Assembly (NCBI GenBank): GCA_030674185.1
Contig: CM060315.1
Coordinates: forward strand, 86,143,079 to 86,207,078
Length of the DNA: 64,000 nucleotides
Direction of reading: 5' to 3'
Origin: Monoplex corrugatus
Taxonomy: Eukaryota; Mollusca; Gastropoda; Littorinimorpha; Ranellidae
The notes under the pieces are model-generated. The model saw nothing but the letters and a program-made list of their open reading frames with translations. It made no database searches and was not told where the DNA came from. The position numbers and the translations under genes were made by a program. Positions 29,701 to 41,700 of the stretch are shown here, in pieces (positions within the stretch are counted from its first letter, which is position 1; every line of letters starts with the position of its first letter).

Positions 29701-32700
29701 GCCAGAATTGTTGGCTTTATGTATTTTGGGAAGTAAATAAAAAAGTGATTGGACTGGAAGTTGTTTGATGAGTAGTCTGGCAGTGGGGGGCAGCTGCTTA
29801 GAGGTTATGAGATTATTGAAAGTTTGGATATCTTGGCATGATTGGTCATGTGGGCAGGTTGGTCCAACTTTTTGTAGAAGGCGTGATGGTGGAGTTGTTT
29901 CTGGGCTTCCTTGATATACAGATGTCTGTCCCAGACTACAATTGCACCCCCCTTGTCTGCTGGTTTGATGACAATGTCGTCTCTGTTTTTGAGGGAGTGT
30001 AGTGCGTCCCTTTCTTCTTTGGAGATGTTGGAATGTTTCTTGGGTCGCATGTTGAGACAGTCTATTTCTTGGTGGCATTTGTTGATGTAATGTTCAACTT
30101 CGGGAAAGGTGTTGCGGGGAGGTTCCCGATGAGCAGGCTTATGGAAAAGTTTTGTAAATAAGTCAGCATCAGGATTCAATTTTTGTTTGGGAGGATGTCC
30201 CAGTACTGCCATCCAACGTAGGGATCTAAAAAATCGTTGGCAGCTATTCATAGTTTGGTATTTACTGGCGGATGGTTTTAAAGGGACAAATTTGAGGCTC
30301 TTTGAAAGGGCTGACACTTCTGCCTCAGAGAGTGGTAAGTTTGAAGGAATGCAATGTACAAGGGGGTGATGTGCAGAGCTAGAGGAAGGTGGAGAGGGGG
30401 CTGGGTTGCTGATAGGTGTCAAGAACGGTGCAGACGGGTTTGCAGTCTTGTTCAAGTTGGTTAATTTTTTGTCTTTTATGGTTTGAATGTGTTTTTGTAG
30501 TGACGCATTGAAATTGATGACGGTGGTTTTAATGAAGAGACTGAGAGTTGGGTTTAGTGTTCTGCTAATTACAGAACTGAAGTATTTCTGAGATTTGTCG
30601 GCGATGGACAGACATACATTCATACATACACACCCATATCAACACAGCATGATGGCCGACAACAGCAGCTACAACAGCAGCTACAACAACAGCAACAACA
30701 ACAACACTAGCAAAGAGGAAATTCCCATACATACCGGTACATTTCATGACAAACTTACATATCTGGATAACACTCCAGCCCACAAACACACACACAGACG
30801 GTTTGGCAAACTTGCTTGTTCTTCAGTTCTTCATTTTTCCTTTATATCTGTTTCAGGAAAAGCCCAAACACTTTCCATTCCACGCTGTAGGAGTCTGTGC
30901 AGTGTTACTTTTAAGATGATACCAATGTTGGTCTGATTAATGATAGCTCTTGTTTTTCCTTTCATAGTGGATTTCCAGCCACTTCCTCGATTTATTCCTT
31001 TTTGGGTAAGACGTTTGATGGTATGATGACTCACATTTTGTTCATGAAGATATGATTTAAACTAGCATCTAAGGACCTCAGACTTTCCCAGAAGGAGAAT
31101 TTTAGTTGTAATGGCATTGCCTGCAAGTTTATTGGCCCGTTCATTTCCATTAACACCAGTGTGTCCAGGGCAGTAGATCCAAGTGAGACTTTTTAGGTTG
31201 ATACTGTTCATTGCTTTGTGCCATTCTGGGGTCCCTACTCCATTTTGCTTTTTTTGCAGTAGATTCATCGAGTCAGACAGGATGAGGGCTGGGCTTTCTT
31301 TCATGTCATCATCCAGTGAGGTTAACCAGTGTAGACTCCCTTTGCTGATAGGCCGACGGGAAGCAAGAGTAGCCTTTCCCCAGACAGCCTTGTTTCGCTG
31401 GTGAACGTTGGCAGATGCCATTATTTCATCGACAGATCAGAAAGTTTAAAAAATCAAAATAAAATATACTGCACACAACGGACTAGCAGTTTTTGATTTT
31501 GACTCGCCCAACAGGTTTTTTACTCGCCTTGGGCGACTGGGCAAGTGGATTTCGCCAGCCCTATCTGACATTGTTGGCCTTTGGGGTTTTGTGTGTGTGT
31601 GTTTTTTTTGCTTTGTTTTTTGGTTGTTTTTGTGTGTATGTGTGGGGGGGGGGGGGGGGGGTTGTTCACCACTTTCACCAGTGCTGTCAGAACTTTCTTT
31701 AGGCTTCAACCACTTGCCAAGCTTAGACATCAAAGCATAAATTCAGAATCTGTTTTTACCATTGTGACAATCTACAAGTTATCCTCCGTACTTGTCAAAG
31801 TATATTTCAGCTGCAGCTTGAGAAGTACAAAATCTGAATTTTGTTAAATAATTTATTGGGCTTGTGTTACACTGGCTTGACTTTCTTCCTGAGTATAGAA
31901 TTTCACCAGTCAAAATATGAGGGACTTTGCAAATCGTGCAAGGAATTTCTTCTTTGAATATTGTAATGCTCTTAGCTACATTGAATCATTCTGGAAGGAG
32001 TTTGAAGGGTGTTGTGTGTGTGTGTGTGGGGGGGGGGGGTCAAGAGGGATTCCCTGAAGGAGTCAAAGAGTTGAGTTTTTACTTTGCTAGCATGATTGGC
32101 AAAGCAGGATGCTGGTGGACAGGGTGTGGGAGTCGAAAGGGTTAAGTCAATTCACCAAAGTCTGCCAGCAGGTACCTGATAGATTCCTTGAGATTGCTTG
32201 AAACCATATGTGCTGGCGATGTCTTGATACAAAATCCAAAACAAGTGTGACTGCCCGCGTTCAGGCAAACAGGAACCAGAAATAACATGAAAAAAGAATA
32301 AGAACGCATATATTTAATACAAGACAAGACAGGTGCAATTCGGCCATGGCCTTTGTCAAGCGTAAGATCACAAACAAACACACCAGATATACAAATTAGG
32401 AGAAAAAGACTGAAACTTCCCTGCTGCTCCTTCCAGTTTGAGAAAAGGAGTAAACTGACTAAAATGACATCATAATGTGTTTTTGAGTAACTATGATGTC
32501 AGAGCAGAAGTGAAATGCATTGTGCAATTCTGAAAAGTGATCATGCCATATTAATATTGTTCTATCGTGAAGAGGGTTCAGGGCTAAAATGAAAACTATG
32601 ATGCACTAGCGAAGAGTAGTGTTTGGAATGTAAAGGATCCTACTATTAAATAATGCATAAGAGAAATATAAGCATATGATCGACTGAATGGGAAAATATT

Positions 32701-35700
32701 TAATCAAGAGCTATGGCTGATGTAAATGGATTGTGCGTAGTGCAACGAATCCGGTCTGACCTTGTAATAGGAAGAAAAACATCCTAAACCAACAGCCAAG
32801 GGGCTGAAGGGAAAACCGGAGTCCCCGGAGAAAAAACACTTAGTCAGATGCAGCTGGGTCTGTCTTGTGAAAGGAGAATTAAAACAGATTGAATTTAATT
32901 TTAAAATAAAAATAAAAAAGGCATATGTGCAGCTGCAAAGCCAAGACCTCGCTGGGATGGGAAAATGGTGATAATATGGTTTATGTCAGTAAATCATCAT
33001 CGAGGTAAAACATACATGGACGTAGGGGCACATTAAAAGAAGACGATAGTATGCATAAAATCATCCAAGTAGTATAAACATAAATTATACATGAGGGACA
33101 AAAGTGTTAATACCTATACATTCGAGCGAATACACACTCTGACTGTAGTGGCTGTCTTGTCTTGTATTAAATACACATTCTTATTCTATTTTCATGTTGT
33201 TTTTTTCTGGTTCCAAAAAGAACATTAAAATAATAATGAGGAAGATTAGGAAAAGACGAGCAACAATTATAGGACATTTTATGAAGCAAGAGAAATTAGA
33301 GCACCTACTCACAACAGAAAAGCTGGAGGGAAAAAGAGCACCTGGTAGACCCAGGAAGAAAATACTGGACGGACTTGCACTGTGGATAAAGATAGACAGA
33401 GTGGGAGAAGTCCTTGTGGTGACAAAGGATAGATTCGTATGGAAGGCCATGATCACCAATGCCATGTGGCAGGGCACATGATGATGGCTCTGAGCAATGG
33501 ACCGAGCTTTAAACACTTATAACGATAATCATGTAGAAAATGCATCATGACTTTCATATCCACATCATTGTGTGTGTAGAAAGAGCGTCGCCGCTGTTTC
33601 AACCGGGGCAAGACCAATGGACGAGGTCATAAAGGTCAAGGTCAGCACATGACTTTGCCTAGGCTGGGCTTTGAAGGAGGGAACACTCCATTCTACCTCA
33701 TCGTCCCGAAGGAACCGTACTACAAAAACCACCAGTGAGTTTAGTTCCTTCATTTAACTTGTCTGTGTTCTCTTGAACAAGAAGGTAGCATTACTTTTAT
33801 ATGTGCTGTTAAAGTCATGTTTAAACCATAGAAACAACTACTATACCAAGACTGTATTAATCCTCTTGTATTTCTGTTCTAGAGAACTGAACTGCCCAAG
33901 ATTTTGAATTTTTTCAAGCTTTTCCCCCCAAGATAGGGTTACTCTGTTCATGAGTACACTGTGAGCATGTCTGATCAGCTATAAAGCTAGAAATTTGTCA
34001 GGTGTCGGTGAGCATGCTTTACTTGGATATCCAAGTGAGCATGTTGTTCTAACCACTGCCTGTTGTGTCATTGTCACCAAAGATGTCACCAAACATGAAT
34101 AAATTAGTGACACATTTATATGAGAGCAAGAGAAGCACATTTACACATGACCACAACACATACAGATGAGTAATGAATTAGAGCATGGCCTGCCTAGAGT
34201 GTCTGACAGCATTTCTGTGTAATAGTACTCACAACGGTCACCAAATGTCACCAAGTACGCCTCACATATTTACAGTATTTACACAGTTTGTACAGGAAAT
34301 TTTTTCACTACTTTTCTTTCCACAACAAAACTACATTCAATGTCCATTCTACAGTTTACTAATTGTCAGTATGAAAATAAAAAGAAATAATCTAAAGACT
34401 TGGCATCAACTAGGTTGCGTGTGTGAGAAACGTGGTCAGTACATGATCAAAATAGCCTATGAATGTGGCCGACTTTTGCAGTCGGGTGGGGTCGTAACAA
34501 AGCACCAGGCAGCGCAGTCGGAACTGTCGACCAAAGCTGAAAAGGTTAAGGGGAGAAGAGCTGGCAGCTATGTGAGTTGGCAGTTAAGCAGGCTGCCCAA
34601 TAGAGAGATGAAGGCATGGAGTAAGGCAAAGGAAGGCTTTTTCATTCTTTCTTGGTCCTGTAACTGGGCTGGACCTGGGTTATGAACATTGTGTGGCTGT
34701 GTTCCAGGGTTTGTCTTCTGCCCTCTTGTCAATTGGCTTGAAAACAAGGTAACTTATGACTGGGTCTGAATGGGTTGTGCAGAGCATGGACAGCCCTCCT
34801 TTGTGTACCATGGCTACCATGTGGCATTGGGAGTTGAGAGGTGTCTGGTCAGTTGTAAGATGTCGTTGTGGCATCCAGCACCCTCCGTAGTTTCTTGTTT
34901 ACATTTTTAACAGTGATATTGATTCCATGCGTGTGAACGATGTCTGTTTTATGTCCCCCACTGTATTGTTCTGTTTTGTTTGTTGAGGTCATAGTTCAAG
35001 ACAAGACAATATTTTTAGATGTAAAGTGCAACAGGCATGCTTTGACATGGACTGTTTGTACTATACAAATAGAATTATTTATATTGATTGTTATCATTAC
35101 CCTGACATCTTACAGAATGGCAGCAAGTGTGTTACTTCTCGCACCAACGACATGGCATTTCCATGTTTATTCAACACTGCATGTCTTCATTTGTCAGCGC
35201 ATAGGTGTGTTTTCAGCTTCAAATGGAAAAGAATACTATACTCCTAATGACATGGGTGAAAGTAGTTCCGGAGTGTTCCGGAATTCCGGAATGAACCGAT
35301 TGACAAAAGTTCTTTTCCGGAATGGCAAACTTGACTTCAGGAAAATGCCAATGCAAAAAAAAAAAACAAAAAAAAACGAGAGAGAGAGAGTCTTTCACAC
35401 TGTCAGCTCGGCTTATCTGCATAATTCAATTATCTATATTATTTTTCCATTAGTCTTCGTTTGTATCGAACGGCGATTCTTCACTGGTGCTTGGCAACAC
35501 AGAAAGGGTTTAAAGTTACTTCCCTTCCTTTTCATTCTTGCTCATGCGCATTCCGAGTCTAAACCGGGGGGAAAAAAAGTTTGCGAGCGAAGATTTGTAT
35601 CGACAGCAAATTTGGGCCTAACACATGCAGGGGTGGGACTTTTCCGTAATGAGACGGATTTCCGTATTCGAAAATTCCCTTTTTTTTTTCTTTTTTTTTC

Positions 35701-38700
35701 CCCCCCTTTTTTTTACCGACCGATGTAAACAGTGTGAGTCACATAGGCCTAGGTTATGACTGTTGAGTACATTTGATCCGGTAGGGCTGGAGTGGCAGGG
35801 GGGGGGGGGGGGGGAGATGGGAGTGTAGCGGCAGGGAAAGGGGATGGGTAGTGGCAGGGAGCAGCTGGGGGGGGGGGGGGTAGTGGGCAAAGAGAAATTC
35901 TGAGCAGAGACAATGTAGTGTTAACAAACTGCTGTAACCTGGTAAAATGATCTGGGGATATATCCTTCCTGGTTGTTTAAAAGCAAAAACCAGCATTCTA
36001 GAGTTAGGGTTATGGTTAGGGAGGGGTTAAGGGTTAGAAAAATAAGGATCCATAAAACCCTTCCAGAAACATGTCTGTAGTGTTGGTGTAACCCAAGGAT
36101 AAGCCCTCTGTAATGCTTTGTAATAGACAGTTTGAAAGGAAACAAAAAAGGTGTGATTTAGCACATTTTGTTTCATTTTAGAGCAGTTTTTATGGCTTTG
36201 ATTTCAGATTTTCTTCAGCTTCTTGGGGGCGTTGCCCCCACACCCCCACCAGGGGCCTTGCCCCTGGACCCCACTGGGGGCCTACAGCGGCCCCCAGACC
36301 CCCGCCATTTTTTTCAGTATTCAAATTTTTTCTGAGTCCCACCCATGCACATGCGATAGCAACAATGAAGGAAGTGCCTGTTAATGCAGATGTTTCTGCA
36401 ATAGACAAATCAGTAAAAAAACAAGTGGCGATGGCTCTGGCTAGAAGAAGAAGAAGATGGCGATTGTTTCGAAGTGTTTCCATTGCTTCAGGAATGGACG
36501 CAGGTTTTCAGGAATGGGAACATTTAGAGGACATGGAAATTTAAGGTTTCAGGATTGGGAGATTTTTTCACTTTCACCCATGTAATGATTGCAGGTTTGT
36601 TGCATGCAGCAACTAAAGATTATTTCTGGCATCAGCAAACACCAAAACTGACTGTTTGACTGGATATTTATTATGTACAGTTTCATGATGTGGATAACAT
36701 TGTGCCTGAGGTATTTAGCAGGCTGGTTGGTTCTTTTGACAGACCTGTTGACTTGAGATCTGGTATCCCGAGTTCAATTCCAGTGTGCAGAATTAAAAAC
36801 TGGCATGTTTGCTGCCCATCTTAATGTTTCTGTCATTCTGGTTGTGTCAGTTGAGTGTTTCATAGGTCCCTTCTCTCCTCTCCCCTCTTTCACCATTTCA
36901 AGACCTTGTTAGCACATAGGGATTTTTGCAGGATCAGGGAATCTGCCAGTTACTGGCAGATTTGGATTGAGCAATATGGAATTGCAAACGGCACAACCTT
37001 GAGACAGGTTGATAAGTTTAAATACCAAATACCTGGGAACGATCATTTCACCAGACGGCAGATGCACATCGGAAATAGCCAGCAGAATCGGCCAAGCCAA
37101 AACAGCATTCAAGAAAATGAAAGGCATTTTTACAAACAAATGCTTATCAGTTAACATCAGAAAGAGAATACCAAAGAAATAAGAGGGAAGCAGGGAGAAT
37201 TTTTATATTATAATCAAAGGACATAACTCTTGAGAATTATCTCCCATGTTGTATAGCTCTCAGACTAACACAGTTTGCGCTATCCATTCAGCTAGCATAG
37301 AAGCAGATACAAAGTACAAAGTGTTCTGAGCTTACTGTTTTTGTACTTTGTATATGCTTCTATGCTAGCTGAATGGGTAGCGCAAACTGTGTTAGATCTG
37401 AGAAGTTCTATACAACATGGGAGCTGGAAAATCCCATAATGATTTTGATAGGACTGCCTCTTGTCTATAGTCTGTTGAGTTGACCACTGCACAAAGGTGA
37501 CTGGCTGTCTGCATTGAAGTAATGCTTGTGTTACAGTTGTATACTTTTGAGCAGAAACAGAGAAAGGATACATATTATAGGCCTACAATATCTGTCTGTG
37601 ATACATCAATGCTCAAAACTGTCAGTCTCAGTTCAGTCTGTCAAGATGGTATTTCCATGCTTGAAATAAATTCTATGAGCACTGACGCCACAGCTGGCAT
37701 GTGATGGAGAAGATCCATAAACTGCAAGATTGTACTAAGCCCGGTGGGCTGGCAAGGTCTTGAGATCCTACCTAGCATATGGGTTTTATGCCCATCTTCA
37801 TATCAGTCATTTACTGAAACAACCTGGAATGCATCGTAGTTAAAACGCGTATCTCAACCTGCAGCCAATGGATCACATGTGACTACTGGCTTTGAGCTTG
37901 AGATTGCTCTACTTCGAAGGAGCAATTTATGGCAGTTTGATTTTTTACATTGTTTAACAGGTTATTTGCCTTCATGTTCAAGAAAAATTAGTATTCTTGT
38001 TAGAGGGGAGGGGAAAAAGGAAAATAGATTATTAGTTGTTATTACATGAGGGGAAAGGGACAAACAATAAGTTAAAGTTAAAGCCCATTGTTTATAAATC
38101 CTAAACACTAAAATTCCAATTTTTGAAATATAGAATAGGTCACTTCAGCTCCAGCACTTTAAATTTCAGTGCAGACTGTGCAGCCACGGGCCAGTTTCAT
38201 GAACAGAAACAAAAATACATGTAGTTATAAAAAGAACAGAAACAAAAATACATGTAGTTATAAAAAGAACGGGCAAAAAAGAGTGGCTGTCCTGACAAGC
38301 AGCCCATGAAGCAGCCCATTACATGACACATCCATTATGTCTATAACAAAAAACAAACAGAAAAGAAATAAGAACAAGAAATCTCACAATATATACATAC
38401 AAACATACATAACTTGTATGTATATTTTTTGTATTAATCATCCTGGTATGTTTGCAGTGTGAGACGCCAGTATCCTCCCCTGTCGTTGCTTCAACTGCAG
38501 CGTTTCATCGATTTGGGTCGTGTCGACCCCTCACAGCCCATTGACTTGACCCAGCTGTGTAACACAGGCCTGTTTGAGATACAAGTCCAACAGAAACATT
38601 TTGGTGTTAACCTGACTGAAGAGGTTTGTGTAGTTTCTTCTGTTCCATTTCCTACATTACTCCTGTATTACTGCCCCCCTGTCGCTTGTTTCTGCTCTCC

Positions 38701-41700
38701 AGCACACTGCCAAACTGTCTGAAACTGAGTCACCGTGAGCGCAGGGCTTAAACGGACAGAAACCGAGTCACCGTGAGCGCAGGGCTTAAACGGACAGTTT
38801 TTCATGATACTATGAATGGCTGGCAGCAGTGCCGGTTAAAAGAAATGGTTGAGCATGAGGCCGGCTACTCAGAAAGTGGGTCATGCTCACAGTGAGAGCT
38901 GTGCTTTGTTGGCCCATAGATCTACATCTATGTGTGGTGAGCTCTGTCCACAGTGTCAGCTTTGTAACAAACAGTTTCTGAACATGGAGAGTGTCTAAAT
39001 TTGGGGTGTAGGCAGTGTTTGAGTCATTCCGTAGTCTATAGTTTGCATGCATATGTTTTGATTTTGTATTTTGATTATTAATCCTTTGACTCCCCCATTC
39101 TATCCACCAACTGCAAAAACTTTACCCTTTGACTTCCTCACCCTATCCAGCAGCTTTCTGCAGGGAAGCTGATGGATAGGGTGAATAGGTGAAAAGAATT
39201 AAGTTTTTGCTTTGCTAGCATAGTTGACAGTGTGGAATGCTAGTGGACAGGGTGTGGGAGTCAAATGGTTAAAATACATAAAGTGGAAAAGATACATTGT
39301 TGGGCTGAAGCGGTCAGAGATGTTATCATTGTGTTTAGCATTAAATCGCCAACGTCAAAGTCAAACTACATTAAACGTCTTAAGCTGAACGAATTTGAAA
39401 AAGAAACAGTGACAATTCCCGCGCTGAAGCATGACTAGCATGAACTTAAAACTTTGACAAGATTAACATATCATGCAGAGAAAAACCAGATGACCAGAAA
39501 ATCATGCATTTGTAACTTGTTGTGCATGCATATTGCTTATTAGTTTATAGAGCGCTCAAATGCTGACAGACGAGAGCCATATATCCACACTGCACTGTGA
39601 CAACAAGAAAAGTATGTACGATTTGTCTGAGGCTCGCATTTGACTCTGAAGCAAAGGTTGTGAAAATTGTTGACCATAACGTCTGCATCGCCATGTCAGT
39701 CCAGCTTTAACCCTTTGCCTACCACATGACTTTGTGCTATATGCCTATGAGAATACCATGGCAAGGGAAGTAACTCCGCAACACATGCACACCCACCACA
39801 AATAAACCTCAATAAAAAATTTAATTTTTATTCACCAATTACATAAATTTGATGAAAAAATGCCAAAGACATCACTTCATCCAAAACAGCCATTTTTTTT
39901 CATATGTAGTGAACTAGTATATGAAGAAAAAAAACAAAACGATCAGACTAATTTTTACGTCAGAGTTCTTGGCGCTGTAAAAATATTTCCTGAATTCACT
40001 GGAACCACAGAATGTCATGGATTAGGAGCAAATAGTGATTTTCCATGTCCAGACATAGTACTGAAACCTTCAGGAACAAAATAAAGTCATTCTGTGTTTT
40101 CTCCACACTGAATAGTTAACTTTTGTGGTGAAGAAAAAAAAACCCAAACTTCAAAAGTGTTGTGAAACTAAAAGCGTCACATACAGAAGATTTGTCTACT
40201 AACTACTGAGGGGAAAAAAACAACAAAATGAACATATTATAATTGCTGACACTAGTGACAGGTAGATTTCAGGTGCTGATGAAACTCAGCAAAACATGTG
40301 CCTTTAAACAAATGAACAGAACAAATTACACATCCCCACACTGTGGTGATGCTATATCCCTTGTCCGTCTTCCTCTTCGCCTTCTGGCAAACCAGGCAAT
40401 TCTTTATTAGGCCTGGAAGACGGACAGGTCCATGGGAGAGAGGGTCTGATGCTGTGACACCTGCCTGTGCCACAGACCGGGGAGCAGATTTCTGGCGAAC
40501 AGAGTTGCTGTTACGCAGGGCGCGCAGAACCTCCAGTGAGGACGCACTTTGTGCAAGGGGTCATAGCCAGGCTGACCCTTGGGAATAGCTTTACTGCTGT
40601 CATTTAAATGAAAATACTGATTTAAGTTATTATATATCTATTTCTACTAATGACATCAGCAACCTGAGCAATACATAAAGGATCTGTGGACCAGTAGTTG
40701 CTGTTTTATGGTACGCGAATGATCCCAAACATAAACTGAACATAGATGAATAATTTCATTTCATCAGGTGTGGTAGGCTGCCAGAGTTTATCTACACCTT
40801 TTTCTGCTTGCCTTTGTGCAGCATATAAATTTGTTTCTGTGCTCAACATTTGCCAAAATTCGTCTGGTATCAAAAGACTAAAAAAATCCAAAAGGTGACG
40901 CACCCACAGGCAAATCATGGGACACGCCAACTGACCGCAAAATTTGGTCATCGTCCGATTCAGTTTCCTGGCTGTCAAAACCAGCAAAAGTTTTTTTGGG
41001 CCTCACCTCATGTAGTCTATCACTCCAGTGAACAATAACTGAATCTCTAGCAGCCTTTGTTTTCCGAATTTTCCTTTTTTTGGCACTGGGCCCAGCAGCG
41101 ATAGGCAAATCGATATCACCGTCATTATCACCCGATTCACTATCGATTTCGGACTCCAAATCAATGAGCAGACGATCACTGTTGATAACTAGGTCAACAT
41201 CGACGTCGGACTCATCTTGTTTCGAAATTTCTTCAAGATTGAAGCCTTCAAAAACACTCTCTTCATCACTAACATATCCAAAAATGGATTCCAGAAGTTG
41301 CATGGTTTCTTGATCCGCCATTTTTGCAGAAAATTTTCGCAAAAAAAAGGCTGAACTTTGAAAAATCACAGCAGCAAAACTACTCAACCAAACTTCTTGC
41401 AACAAAGCACAAAATGTCGTCCGGAAACGGCCCTACCGGAAGACGCTTATATCGCGATTGCATTCTGGGATATGCGATAGTGAAAGTGAAAGTCGCTGAC
41501 CTAGTATTCGGCGGTCGATCTTGGTCGATCCGGTATTCAGAAAACGGAAATCTCGCGGTCGATCGCGGTCGATCCGGTAGGCAGAGGGTTAAACTGACTG
41601 CAGTTATCACGCACGCAGTCACTTATCAGATAAATGCCGCCACTAGTCCCGAGAAAGTGAAGGGGAAACAGTAATTAAAATACAAGCGAAGTATAGACTA

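Noticed and set aside
34185..34685. 166-codon ORF in MRPL15 intron 2
   Set aside because: No recognisable domain, and it lies within an intron between well-supported exons.
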